Source: Stercorarius parasiticus
Lineage: Eukaryota; Chordata; Aves; Charadriiformes; Stercorariidae
Assembly (NCBI GenBank): GCA_013396915.1
Contig: VWZL01003405.1
Span: 759,622-823,621, forward strand
Direction: 5' to 3'
DNA: 64,000 bases
The notes under the pieces were generated by a model, which had not been told where the DNA came from, did not search any database, and worked only from the letters and a program-made list of their open reading frames with translations. The position numbers were made by a program, and so were the translations under genes. This document shows positions 10,668-22,344 of this stretch, in pieces. Numbering within the stretch: position 1 is the stretch's first letter; every line of letters starts with the position of its first letter.

Positions 10668-13600
10668 CCTACTGTTTGTATTTCTGTGAAGGTGCTAACT
10701 AATTTTGCTATAACATTTGCCTTTTTAGGACATGAGGTGGTACAGACCTGTAGGAGAGCTTCTTCGCTGCCATACAAAGATCACAGACAACAAACAAGCC
10801 CAATCTTACTTGGACTTCAGTGACAAAGGATGAGGTGCATGGCTCTGTCCTAAACAAGAGTAAGTGAAATACAGACAAGAGATTTTTTTTCTTCCCCTGT
10901 TTTTCCACGAGACACTGATAGATGAACCAAGACTATGATACTGAAAAATATATATTTTTTATATAATCAAGGTCCTTCCACTTTTCTTTCTATTTACTGA
11001 GATAATTTACTGGTATGCTTCAGAAGCTGGTGGTTGTCTGTACTTCTTTCAGGAGTTGAGACTCCTCAGCAATACGTACAAGCTACCTTTGCACTAGGTA
11101 TTACTGGATTGCATATAAGAGTTTGACAGTGACATATGTTGGTTTCTGACTGGTGCATACAGCCTGTATCAATTCACAGGCAGCAGCTGCTCTTTATGTC
11201 AACAAGAAACTAACAATAGAAACGTATAATAATAATATCTGATGGAATTACTGAACACATGCATTCCCCACTGGGTTTAATTGGAGATACTGGTGCTCTT
11301 ATACCGTTAAAATCTTAAAATTAAATGTGACATGTCTCAAATTGGTGAGACAAATTAATGGACTATTTTCAGTGAGTTGATCTTAATCTACTTCCCAAGT
11401 TCACTCAGCCAGTATTTGGCAGAGGTATAAACTCTGTAACTCCCAAGCACCATAATGTAGGTGACATTCAGGTTCAACTTCTTTCTTCTGCTGAAGTAAA
11501 TGACAGCTGCAAAACTGCTATTAGTTGAAAGTGAGTTGGAAGGGGATTTAAAAAAAGAGAAGCAGCAATCTCCAGTGCTGAAAACAAAGTTTGTGAATAG
11601 TGGAAATGAGAATAAGATCAAAGTTGAAAGAAAAATAGGAAAGGAAGAAACAGTCAGAGATGAGAGTTGATAAATTATATCAGTCATTGAGCAACAGAAA
11701 CGAAGCTGTTTTAAATTCTACACTGTGATAAAAAGAATGGTTCTGTTCTGACTAAACATTTTTTGGTTTTTTCTCAAATTACATGTCAGAATGCAAATAT
11801 TTATGTATGCATCTATCTTGCAATCTTCAATACTATTTTCAGAACAAACATTCCCTTCTAAAACTGAAGGTTAATAGTAACACTTTGTGATTCTGACTGA
11901 AACACTTTGGCTTAGACAGTCTGGGAACATCAGAAACTTCTTGGTAACTGCAGCTTCTTCCCAGCCAAAAATAAAGTGCTTTAATGGTCATGACTGATCA
12001 AGGTCAGTGGTCATCTGCTCTCAAATTTTGCTTCTAGTAATCATCAGTTGCCAATGATTCAGGAGAGAACAGATTGTCAGAATGCAGTCCAAGTCATTCT
12101 AAAGTTTATTCTGCTGGGAATTGGTTCTTCTCAGTTTAATAAGAGTTCTTTAATTTCTGTTTCGCTGCTAAAGCACTAACATAATAATTGATACAGTAAA
12201 TTATGCCAGTCAGCATTTAGCAGTGAATTAGGAAAACCTGTCTCTTCTGAGAGTGGTTCTACCTGTGCCTCAGACTAGGGACTTGTGAAAGTCACCTGTT
12301 CCAGATCACTTTTTAGACATCTTCCCATTCAGACCAAAAGGATGTAATTCAGAAGTGAAAGACTGTAATCACCAACACCAATATAATGAGAGGAGAATTG
12401 CTTAACGCAGCTAATACGGAACTTTAAATTCTGCCTCTGTTTTGAATGTGTTCTTAGCTATGGGGAACTCTTAAATTGTCAGGATTAATGGTCCTAAACC
12501 ATGAATTGTTAGGGCATTCCATGCTCAAAAGCACAATGAAAACGAAAGATGATACTGGGCCAGGTAACAGCTTGATGTTAGTGAACTTCCCCAGCATGTG
12601 GTAATATTGGCATTTCATGAAGACTTAGTAACAAGTGAAATAGATCCATGCTAAAGAATGGCAGGAACTTCAGACCTCTCCACTTCCAAGTGCTGCTGAC
12701 TTAGAAGAAGTTGGAAAAGCATGTTAAAACCAGTGAATTAGTAAAGTGTGACTCCTCAAAGCAATATGTTTATGTGACAAGCTTGGCCTGGGTTTAACTA
12801 TTGGTGTGTATTAAGGCCGTAAGTCCACACAATTTATTTCTTGAGGGTATTTTGTATCTGGAGGTTTTCCTAATTGGCCTTTTTCCAAAAAAATAGTGGG
12901 ACTATTGAGCAACAATTAAAGAAGCACAGCCATGCAACTCCAGTAATAATGTAATGGTGACTTCTTTCAAATGAGTTCAAATGACCCAGTACTTTTCTAT
13001 CAAACCCCATGTTTTTGAAAGATTTAGTTGTGAAATTATTGATTAACTCCATCTTGTATGAAAGGTTCATGAACCTACGTAAGGTATAACCTTGTCATGA
13101 AATCAGAAACCAGAATCAGTTGTCATGGTTTCCAGTGTTATAGCAACATTTCCACAGAGCTGCAGAAATGAAACAATTGAATATAGAATTTAAATTACTT
13201 TCTTAAACAGTGACACTTGTAAAAAGGATGCGGTAGGTACAAGCATGGGGAAACAGTTTCCTGCTAAAATTTTTTAAATTGTTTCTCTCATAGGATTCAA
13301 TGATTCATGCTTTAATGTGAATGTTTCTGTATTGTTTACATCAGTAAACTTAAAAAAAACCCCTACCGACGTTATATTTCAAAATTGTAAGAAAATTTTT
13401 GGGTTTGTAAACATGACCATATTTCAGTCTTCTCTAATACAACAAACTAATGAAATTGTTGCATGCACCTTTTTAAAAAATGGAATCTTTTTGTTGAAAA
13501 GCTCCCCTGATTTCCTAAAAAACAATTAAATGTATTTCTTATCAGTCAATCTTTTCTTACAAAAAATTCATTCTTGGTCTGATCACATAGCATTTTCAGA

Positions 13601-13687
13601 GACACTGCTTCTAGCCAAGTGGAAAATAGGGACCTGTTTTTGTTTGTAAGCCAGAATCCAATTTCAGAATGTTTCAGGAATGGAGAG
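10668..13687. other. AT-rich unique sequence, no gene seen
   Basis: No exon, RNA gene or identifiable transposon. The longest frames are a 99-codon minus-strand frame at 11388-11687, rich in S, F and L as expected from AT-rich antisense sequence, and a 70-codon plus-strand frame at 13317-13529. Neither has a recognisable motif. Confidence 0.55.
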
Positions 13688-13770
13688 TTGTTGGGGTTTG
13701 GTTTGGGGTTTTGTGGTTGTTTTTTTGTTTGTTTTTTGTTTGTGGTTTGGTTTGGTTTGTTTTTTTTTTC
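13688..13770 (+). repeat. G/T-only low-complexity tract
   Basis: For about 80 bases the plus strand is almost only G and T, with GGTTTGGTTTGGGG, TTTGTTTG and a final run of ten or more T. Read on the minus strand this is an A-rich, C-interrupted tract such as is common in avian DNA. An 86-codon frame passing through it (13619-13879) is a composition artefact. Confidence 0.8.
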
Positions 13771-16035
13771 TCAACTTCAGTGCCTCTTTTCAGGCTTCTA
13801 TTTTAGAGGGTTGAACATAAGCAAATTGTCAGTGACGTCAGCTTTGCTGAGCCAGCCTCCCTGCTTGATCTGGGATTAGTATCCCAGGGAAATTTTTTTG
13901 CCCTTACCAGTTTTGAGGTGTCCTTCTACTTCCACTTCCATCTAATCTAGCTAATACCATGCTAGATAACTAATACCATCTCAAGACTATATAAAGCAGT
14001 CTATCAGAGAGACATTTAAAACTCAAATCTTCAGAAGTATATGGTAAGCTCATCTGTCCAAGTCCACAAGTCTTGGGGAAGTAAATATATGACAATTAGA
14101 TCTAAACAGGTATCCTGCAACAAAATAAAGCAAAATCATTGTTGTGCAGTATTTTTGAACATTTCAATAACCTTGTCTCTCAAGGTTGTTTGATCTTAAA
14201 TCCCTTCCATTCCACCTTTCTCTGTTTTATAGCTAAGATTAGAACATTTTTAGAAGTTTTGATGATGAATCAAAAGTTTCTTCATTTTGACAAGTAAGTA
14301 GATACTTGCAAAGATGCAGAATTAATACACGGTACAACCCCAACACAGACCAGTACTTCTAATAAAAATGAGCACATTTACATACTCTGTGTTCCTTCAT
14401 GGAGCTGATAAATTAAAATAAACCGAAAGCCATCCAAGGGTTTTATACTTAAGGAAGAATATGGCGTAACTTATAATTGTTCTTTACAGATCTATAATCA
14501 GTACCAAGAGAAAAACACAGTAGTGAGAGAGAAACACAATTGTCTTGAACTTGTTATACCTCTTTTGCCCTCGCTGTGTGGAAGCATAAGTCCAGAAGAA
14601 AAGCGTTGATTTATTATCTCTGATTCAGCCCAGGAGGATACTTTGGCACAAAACAAGTCTGTGGCGGTGACTTGAAACAACGAGAAAGCAGTGCAGAAAA
14701 TTGAGAGGCAAGAAGAGGGATTATACTGGCTTCTTTAACCGAAAATGCCAAACTTATGAAAAAAACCAAAACGAAACAAAACACAAACCCTCAAAACTCA
14801 AGAGGTACCTAAATCAGGGACAAAGTATGAATTTGAAAACTGTGATGTGCAGGAGAAAAATCTTTTAAAAATCATTTTGGGAGGTTATTCTCAGTCCTGC
14901 CTAGACCTTTAATTTTGCAGCAGGCTCTGAAACAGTCAGTTAGGAAAGCGAATCATCTGGGAAGTGTGGCAGCCTAGGTGGCATGGAGAGTTATCTGTCT
15001 ACAGACCTAATCAGCCCCATGTGGAGTTGGTCTGGGTTTCCAAAGACTCAAAGAAGCCTTGTACCTCTCAAGGCGGCAAACACGATGTCAAGAATACTTC
15101 AGGAATAAGCGATGGCTAAGGCCAGCTACAAGTCACTGGGATCTAAAAGTACAAGGAGCCTCACAACTCATACATGAAAATGGGCAGCATGGGGACATGG
15201 GGATACGGGCAAGCATTCCTGAGACCACATGAGATAAATGAACATCTTAGCTTTTGACTCTGTCAGATCTAATTTTTCCAGCACAATATTCTTCTGTCAA
15301 CCTGCTCCTAAGGTGCATTTGTGTGATGCAAAGCATAGCAGCAAAGCAGATCAGAGATCCCTGAGGTAGCTCCAAATAAGCTGATATATCTTGGATGATA
15401 CAACATCATGCAGAGATATTAATTTGGGCTCCTGAAGTAAAAGAGACATATCAACATGGCACTGCATGTAGGCTAAATAAATCTGTCTCTGAAGAACTTA
15501 ATCTTAGCACTCTAGTGAGTGATTATTTTATTTTTCCTTTTCAAGCCTGGGTTATCTCAAAGCTGGGCTCCCTCTCTACACAGAGAGTGAATATTTTAAG
15601 ATTTTTTTTCCTTGATCTCATTGATTTCAAATGTGGAGCTAAATTTATGTTTGAATGAAGCTACTGTAGTGTTTCCCATGATTTGGTAGCTGACATCCTA
15701 ATGGAATCAAACAATACCCTCCCTTAGTTTCCAGAAGAGCTGAAATTGTGAAGCCTAGATTTCCTTAACTCATTGTATGTGACTTTGTTTTATTGTCAAA
15801 CTTTTGTGACCTCTGCAGTATTATTTGTTAACTCAGATAGGTTTTTTTTCCACCTTACTGTGAAAGCACAGAGCCTTTTCACCTATATTGCTGTAACACT
15901 AGCTTGATGTTAAATGTGTGTGCTTCTAGTTAAGAAAGGTGGGAGAAGAGAGGAAAGAGAAAACAGTAGTTTGCATTTTGGGATATCTTCTGTTCTCTCT
16001 AATGTCATGCCTATTCCTCAAATACAGAAAAATCT
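13771..16035. other. Unique sequence, nothing recognised
   Basis: No gene or clear repeat. An A/C-rich low-complexity patch lies at about 14758-14792, the opposite-strand equivalent of the G/T tracts elsewhere. Short open frames near 14498-14680 and 15395-15658 have no recognisable content. Confidence 0.5.
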
Positions 16036-16232
16036 CTGAAGGCATTGTGGCCCATGGATAAGGCCATGCTGGAACAGGTGCATCTCAAGGTGGCTGTGGA
16101 TAAGTCTATGCAGCAGCAGGTATGCCCCTGAAGGGACTGTGGCTCATAGATAAGGCTCGACTTGGACCATGTACACCCCTAAGGGACTGCAGTCTGTGGA
16201 TAAATCCAAGCCAGAGCAGGGGCAAGGAGAAG
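16036..16232 (+). repeat. Four degenerate tandem units of about 50 bp
   Basis: Four imperfect copies start near 16037, 16086, 16129 and 16180. Each carries a variant of AAGGGACTGTGGCCCATGGATAAG followed by a GCCNNGCTGGAGCAGG-like word; these are AAGGCATTGTGGCCCATGG, TGGCTGTGGATAAGTC, AAGGGACTGTGGCTCATAG and AAGGGACTGCAGTCTGTGG. Periods are about 49, 43 and 51 bases. I recall similar arrays of GGACTGTGGCCCGTGG-type units in avian interspersed elements, possibly LTRs of ERVL-like retroelements, but no LTR termini or viral genes are visible here, so the parent element stays open. Confidence 0.65.
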
Positions 16233-16390
16233 AGCTCATTGCAATGTTAAACCCAATATTCTGGTCCAAAAGGACCAGGGTAGAGATTGTAATGGAATTA
16301 CCTTTAAATTGTTGTAACCCAGGACTTGAGTTACATCTTAAGGGCATTTTTTTTTCTTTTCTTTTTTATTTTTATTTTTGTCAGAAAATT
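16233..16390 (+). repeat. Probable 3' part of the repeat-bearing element, ending in T-rich tract
   Basis: The sequence directly after the tandem units (GAAGAGCTCATTGCAATG, then GTAACCCAGGACTTGAGTTA and a T-rich run from 16349) looks like a continuation of the same interspersed element rather than unique DNA. I base this on general familiarity and on its position. An 84-codon plus-strand frame (16169-16423) spans unit and tail and has no protein features. Confidence 0.35.
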
Positions 16391-17699
16391 GTTTTAATTT
16401 TTCTTCATCCTGGCTCAACCTAAGAATTTTTCTCTTAGTGTTCCAAGCTTCCCAGAACTGGCACTAAGTTATCCACTATTAGGCCACCTTTAGTCCTCAT
16501 TTACTGTTCGTAGTGATGAGACTGTTTTGAGAGTCTGTCTCCAGGTTAATTGCTGAACTCGTACCGCTAAATTAATTTGGTTTATATTTGCTTTACCCTG
16601 TATACTAATTAAGCTAGGAGATATCCAAGTGTAAAACTGGACCTTCAAAGTTTTGCCTGCACTGACTAGAAGTATAAAATTGATATAAATGAGAATAATT
16701 CCAGGACTAAAAATGCAAGCATGATTAACATGTTTGGCAGAATTTAGGGTAGTTAACATGCATATTAATGCACAGGGAAAAAATACATTTTACGTGATGT
16801 CAGCAGCTCTGGAAGTTGAGGCTCCGTTTCATGTGAGCAAAACATGACTGTCCTAGCCAGGAGGAATATTTTATTGCATTTCTATAGCTCTGAGTTGCTT
16901 GTTTAATTTCTGTCGTGAATTTTGCACATTCAGATGATTTCTTTAACTTTTCGTAATTAGATTGGTAGGAGGAGAAAGGATCCTTATTGTGATGCACTTC
17001 TTATTACCAACATTGCAATTAAAGAGAGAGATTTTCTGCCTTTTAAGCTTCCTCATTAGTTGTTGGGGGGGGGTGGGGGAGCATAGTACAACAAATCCTT
17101 CTCCTGTTTCTGGCAATAAAGCCCAGGCTTGTTTCTTCTCGTGGTTTGTCATCAAAAAAGCACATGCTTCTCCTCCCAAGATTATATATGCTGTCATCAT
17201 TCCTTCCACAAGAGGTGCACGCGCAGTGTGAGTTAATGGAATGGCATCAATATAGAAACAATGTAGTAAGATTTAATGGAATCGTATTACAGCTAACCAT
17301 ACACTTATCATCCTAACCAGTTTTGTTTCTCTAAAACCATTCTCTACACTGATGGTAATAGAAATTTTATACAATAACAGGTTTTACAGTCAACTATTAG
17401 GGTCCACCTGCTAAGATTTGAGAAGGTACCGAGGCTCTAACAAAATTATCTTTTGCAAACAGAAGTCATTAATGTCTTGGTAAAAGGATTTTCTCCTTCT
17501 GTGTATGCATGCATGTGTATTTATGAATATACATTTACTATGAATAAAATATAAAGTGAAACCCCAACTGTAAAAAACTAATTGCATCATTTAGAATATT
17601 GAAGGACTAAGAGAAGAAGAAAAACCCACAGACACAAACACACCAACAATGTTTTAAGCATCGTTTCAGCTGCAGCTTATAAATAACAGGAGTGACTAA
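16391..17699. other. AT-rich unique sequence; short G-run
   Basis: No gene is recognised. At 17065-17079 there is a nine-G run, a T and a five-G run. Overlapping 88-89 codon frames on both strands at 16943-17231 mirror each other and have no domain, so neither is called. Confidence 0.5.
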
Positions 17700-18040
17700 A
17701 ATTCAGAAAAATGCCAGCCTGTTATTTACACTAAATAGAATGCAGAAATATATGCATTTAACTCCTCCCCTGAAAATACCCTTTTCAGCCCATCAGCCCA
17801 TGTAGGAGTTTTTATTGGGTAATCGTACATAATCTTAATGATATTTCACCTTTCTTTTCTTCTCTGTTCAGTCCCGTCTCATTACTTTCTCATTATGTGT
17901 TACTGAACATTTGTTTATAAGGTCATTGTAAGGAGGTGCCATGTATCTTCTGCCGATTTTGGGAGGTACATTATTAGGCATTGAAAATAGTAAAAGCTAT
18001 TAGCTATGACAATTTTCCTAAATGCCCTTTAGAGGACTTG
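17700..18040. promoter_or_regulatory. Candidate conserved non-coding element
   Basis: This complex, non-repetitive AT-rich stretch contains octamer-like ATATGCATTTAA, a TAATCGTACATAATC block, CATTATTAGGCATTG and other homeodomain-like words, without simple sequence or LINE traces. This resembles conserved enhancers, but the call is inference from texture only. Confidence 0.22.
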
Positions 18041-18551
18041 CCACATCTGAATTCTTCAAGCTGAAATAATGTTACTTGAAACAGTGAAAAGTCAAACAGG
18101 TCCAGATTTACAGCAACTTAAAGATAAGACAGGTCTTTAAGATCTACTTCTCCATCTCTTCATTCGTAACAGTCCTGTGGGTTCATATATTTGTCTGAGA
18201 ATGAGCTAAATGTGTGGAGTGCAAGGTTTTCACTCAATGGTGCAATCACTTTCCACTAACTTCACTGGTCTAGGGATGGAAACAATAGCAAGGTTAAAAT
18301 ATAGATCAGTATTAAATGATTCACTGGGGCAAGGAGACGCTTTCTGAGTTTAGAGAGTTTATGGCTGAATAGCTCCTTTTGGCCTGAAAAACACATTGTG
18401 AAAGAAAAATTTAGTCAAGTTTCCAATCCCAGAACATTTGCCCTTTTCCTACACAAAGACTGGGACAACTAGATTAGAATCTGGTGAGGATTATATGAAA
18501 ACTAAGTTTCCATTTTTTGTTATGCTAGCGGCTGAATTCTGTGTGAATGTG
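18041..18551. other. Unique sequence, nothing recognised
   Basis: No gene, RNA or repeat identified between the candidate element and the first CR1 tail. Confidence 0.5.
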
Positions 18552-18632
18552 GAATCATAGAAATGGAGGCCTAGAGAGACATGGAGACACCATCTTGTCT
18601 GTGCTCCTATGCTTAGGCAGGATCAAGCACTT
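18552..18632 (-). mobile_element. Old CR1 3'-end fragment
   Basis: The plus strand begins GAATCATAGAAATGGAGGCC, continues with a degraded GGGACC...ATCTTGTC block, and contains AGGCAGGATCAAG. These are, in order, the reverse complement of an older CR1 subfamily tail: the 3' microsatellite, then the GACCTxxAGAGGTCATCTAGTCC-like and AGGCAGGAxCAAG-like blocks. The copy is short and diverged, and its inner end is unclear. A younger CR1 tail in the same orientation starts only ~160 bases further on. Confidence 0.65.
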
Positions 18633-18790
18633 CCACTACTGGAGAAAAATGGAAAAAAACAAGCTTTCCTTAGATGTCCTGGTGCAATACTTTATTGACA
18701 TGTTTTCCCCTTAGTATTGGATAAAAATCCACATGACTGAAAATTTAAGTTGATTTCTTGACTGATTCCACAATGTTCACAAACGATTCT

Positions 18791-19313
18791 TAGAATCATA
18801 GAATCATAGAAAGGCTCAGGTTAGAAGGGACCTTAAAGATCCTATAGTTCTAACCCCCCTGCCGCAGGCAGGGACATCTCCCACTAGACCAGGTTGCTCA
18901 AAGCCCGACCCAGCCTGGCCTTGAACACTGCCAGGGATGAGGCACCCACAACTTCTCTAGGCAACCTGTTCCAGCATCTCACCACCCTCACAGTAAAGAA
19001 TTTCTCCCTGATATCTAATCTAAATCTACCCTCTTTCAGTTTAAAACCATCACCCCTCATCTTACTACTCCACTCCCTGATAAAGAGTCCCCCCTCATCT
19101 TTCCTGTAGGGCCCCCTTTAGGTACTGGCAGGCCGCTATAAGGTCTCCCTGGAGCCTTCTCTTCTCCAGGCTGAAGAACCCCAAATCTCTCAGCCTGCCT
19201 TCATAGGAGAGGTGCTCCAGCCCTCTGACCATCTTTGTGGCCCTCTGCTGGTCTCTTTCCAACAAGTCCATGTCCTTCTTGTGCTGAGGACTCCAGAGCT
19301 GCATGCAGTACAT
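18791..19313 (-). mobile_element. CR1 LINE, 5'-truncated 3' end (~520 bp)
   Basis: The element is on the minus strand. Its 3' terminus is at the left (TAGAATCATAGAATCATAG, the reverse complement of the CR1 ATTCTATGATTCTA tail). Reading leftward from 19313, the frame starts within the CYCMQLW-like block and gives [29 protein letters not shown] and [14 protein letters not shown], all diagnostic of the CR1 ORF2 C terminus. A frameshift at about 19095-19110, in a run of G/C, introduces an early stop after YLKGALQER. The remaining C-terminal block (GFKLKEGRFRLDIREKFF and FKARLGRALSNLV) continues in another frame to a TAG before the short 3' UTR. The copy is dead by truncation and frameshift but only moderately diverged. 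Confidence 0.95.
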
Positions 19314-19558
19314 TCATTTCCATTATAACAGCTTCATGTATACTGAAACACTTTTGATCATGTTTCGTCTTCTTCCTTACTGTTAAGCAAGATTACTTTC
19401 ATTTAAACTTAATGGAACATATTTTCTGACCCCTTCCAATCTGCCTACAGCTTTCTTTAACTGTAATTCGACACTGAGGCCTCACTACTTAATAGCTAAA
19501 TTTGAAACCAGCCTGGAACATCGGTTTCCAAAGAATATCTTTAGTTAATTCCAATTTC
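19314..19558. other. Unique flank of the CR1 insertion
   Basis: AT-rich sequence with no recognised content between the CR1 truncation point and the palindrome. Confidence 0.5.
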
Positions 19559-19569
19559 TTGTTAGTTAG

Positions 19570-19585
19570 CTTGTTAGCTAACAAG
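19570..19585. repeat. Perfect 16-bp palindrome
   Basis: CTTGTTAGCTAACAAG is its own reverse complement. It is preceded directly by a partial direct copy of its left half (CTTGTTAGTTAG at 19559-19570), giving a small hairpin-capable cluster. No function can be assigned. Confidence 0.9.
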
Positions 19586-19975
19586 TATCAGCTTTTACAC
19601 TGTTTCCTCTATTACATCACATTAGAGAGTGTGTGTAACATTTTGTCCTTAGTTTGCAACAAGCTTTATCTCTAGGACACTGCTTCTTTGTAAGCTGCTG
19701 AAGGAAGGTTGTAGGGAGGGTAATAAGAATATCCTTAGGCTATGCCAAAACTTCCACTACTCACTCCATTATGTTCTCTCTCCGCTTTCGTAGTTTGACT
19801 TCTGTCACGCTGTTTCAGGAAAAAAACCCCACTCATAATATTGTATGGAAGGTTCATGTAGCTTTTTGAATGAAATCTGCCTTCTGAATACAGATCAGCA
19901 AGTTCTGCTGTGAAAATCATCAGCTTTTGAATAAGAACTGTAAGACATCAGACTCTGTTTTCCCTTCAGTTCCAA

Positions 19976-20025
19976 AGAACTCAGTGCAATTGCATTGGTA
20001 TAACTGAGAGGAGAATTCAGTCCCC
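19976..20025 (+). repeat. Degenerate ancient amniote repeat (GTAACTGAGAG type)
   Basis: AAGAACTCAGTGCAATTGC followed by ATTGGTATAACTGAGAGGAG and AATTCAGTCCC matches, with several changes, an old sequence widespread in reptiles and birds that reads roughly ACTCAGTGGAGTTACACC, GTGTAACTGAGAGCAG, AATTTGGCCC. I cannot give a database name. Confidence 0.45.
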
Positions 20026-20149
20026 CATACTTCTTAGCTCAAGCCCCAAGCAGTGACTCCCCTAAAGTAAAAGCCAATGATACGAACCAGTGATCTTCGG
20101 CCCTTTTCAATTTGTCAGGGTAGCTTTGTGCCAAAATTGGAGGAAACAA

Positions 20150-20179
20150 NNNNNNNNNNNNNNNNNNNNNNNNNNNNNN
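20150..20179. other. Assembly gap (30 N)
   Basis: Thirty undetermined bases. The sequence resumes in a run of 15 A (20180-20194). The gap therefore sits at or in a homopolymer, and its true length is unknown. Confidence 0.99.
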
Positions 20180-20194
20180 AAAAAAAAAAAAAAA
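20180..20194 (+). repeat. Poly(A) run abutting the gap
   Basis: At least 15 A, of unknown full length because the left side is undetermined. It could be a simple homopolymer or the tail of a retrocopy hidden by the gap. The sequence on the left (before 20150) shows no recognised retrocopy. Confidence 0.9.
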
Positions 20195-20650
20195 GAGCTC
20201 TCTGACTATTTCAGAAGTGGAAAAAAGGTGTGCAACACTCAGGCCAGTTGTGTACCTGCAAATATCTCCATCTTCTAGTTTTAAGATCAGGTTGAAAGGA
20301 ACAACTGTGGCTAAACAATCCCATGACTGTCTAAGCCTTTTGGCATTGAAACATTTCTAAAGGATTTCACATTTGTGAGAAGGAAAAATAGGATAAAATT
20401 ATATAATTCTGGCTACAGAAATCTTGATGGACAAATCATAAAATTGGATTGTCCATTGCCTTCTATCCAGAAAGAGACAATAGTGTTACTTCTGATATTT
20501 ATTCAGATCTTTATCAGTCTCTTTATTAACTGATTCCCACGTCTACCTGATAAACTTGATTTGATTGGAACAAAAAAGATACTCTTTCCCTGAGAAAGTT
20601 AATTTAAAATGTATCTTCTAACATGTATTTTATTTTTCCCAGGCTCCCTC

Positions 20651-20680
20651 TTTTTTTGTTTGTTTGTTTGTTTGTTTTTT
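20651..20680 (+). repeat. (TTTG)n microsatellite
   Basis: T-run followed by five TTTG/TTTGT units and a closing T-run. Confidence 0.92.
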
Positions 20681-22344
20681 CTTCTTCAGTTCATGGTCTA
20701 GGTAGCATTTGTAGCATTTCATTATTGATTTTTATTCAGGAACATTTCAGATTGTAGCTTTACTGTAGAATCCTTTCTCATACCATTCAGTTGCAATCTC
20801 CTTTCCTGTATCTCTTCAACAGCTGAGTTGAAACATTCCTTCAAAGTCATTACTGTCTGTCTAGAAATATTGAAAGAAATGCCATTTCTATGCAAGGAGT
20901 TGCAATTAAACTATCATCTCTCATCTAGAGCTATGCAGTAGAAGAGGTAAAAGTCAAGGAATAAACCACAGGCAATGCATTTCCTCACATTTTAATAAGG
21001 AAGCGCAGAAAGGGCATGGGCTAATTTACAGAAAAGCAAAACCAACCCCTCTTCTTATGTGTAAAATTTTGGCCAACTGAGATAATCCTAGTGCCATAGA
21101 TTTTTCCTCTATAAACTTAGGAGCCTGAGGCACACAGGCTAGCCCTCATGGATGTTTCTTAAAAGCAATTGAAACACGTGGTTCCAAAAAGCAGTTTGGA
21201 TCAGGTTGCACCATGGAGTTGCCCAAGTCCCAGTGTTTATGAAGACAGCATGCTATGTTCCAGATTGCTAATTTTTTTAGTTTGGATATATGGGCTGAGA
21301 TTCTATAAATCCATGAAACATGCCCTTTCCAAAGGACTGTATCCTGAAAAGAATCCTAAACACTGAAAGAAGCAGGGCATGAGTTTGGCAAAAAGCCCTA
21401 TTATGAAGGAAGGACAAAGATAAATTACATGTGGATACCACTAAGGATGTTGGTGACATCCTTACCAAAGCATTAATGAGCATGAGAGTTTTGACCTTCT
21501 TGCCATTATCTAATATTCTAACTATGCAACAGCAGTAACTGGCACATCAAGATGAATTAAGAAAGAATATACATCCTGTTTTGGGGAAACTCTTCAGTCT
21601 TAGGTTGGTCATCTTAGTTTGCAACTTTCTGGGCTGATTCTATCCAACTTTTCAACAGTCCTTGAATGAGACAGTTCAGGATGCTGTTGTTGATAGTAAC
21701 TTGATAGTTCTCTCAAATTTGTTTTCACATGTATTCACATGTAGAACAGGATGTTTTATTTCACTTACAGGCAAGCTCCATTACTGTACTTTGGAAAAGC
21801 AGATGGAAAATAAACAAAGGAGGAAGACAAATTCTCTTAAGGCATAATGAATTTATGGCAGATACATCTACATCTGTCCTCTTTTCCTCTGATCTGTGAG
21901 AAAATTAAGCATTTCAAATTACCTTATTCAAGTCATTAAAATAGATTCTCTGATAGCAGTGGTGACGAACATCACTGCAGAACTCAAAAATGTGCACGAG
22001 CAGTTTTCCAGCCTGCTTGTTGAGGGTTAGGGTAAGGAGAAAATAAAATCCAATGGGATCTCAGATTGTGTAGTCATTAGTACTGTGTCCATGAGTCTTG
22101 AGCTGTTTCTGTCTGGATATGAATAAAACTTTTTGTCCTGAATAATCAAACTGTGATTTACAGTGATTTTGCCAGTATTTAATTCTCAGAAGCTTTCAAA
22201 GCAGAATGAGCTTAAACGAAATTTGCACCACCTGATATATGCTTTTCCTTCATTAATCCTACCAGCTCTTTCCAAAATTCAAAAGTCAGACCATTTTATA
22301 TGAGGCTAAACAAAAGACTTAATTCAAGTTACAGAGTTAAAGTG

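Noticed and set aside
10473..10823. 116-codon plus-strand frame
   Set aside because: It overlaps a degenerate ancient repeat and shows no domain.
16036..16390. An intact endogenous retrovirus or LTR pair
   Set aside because: No second LTR, primer-binding site, or gag/pol reading frame is visible nearby. Only a short repeat-bearing segment is present.
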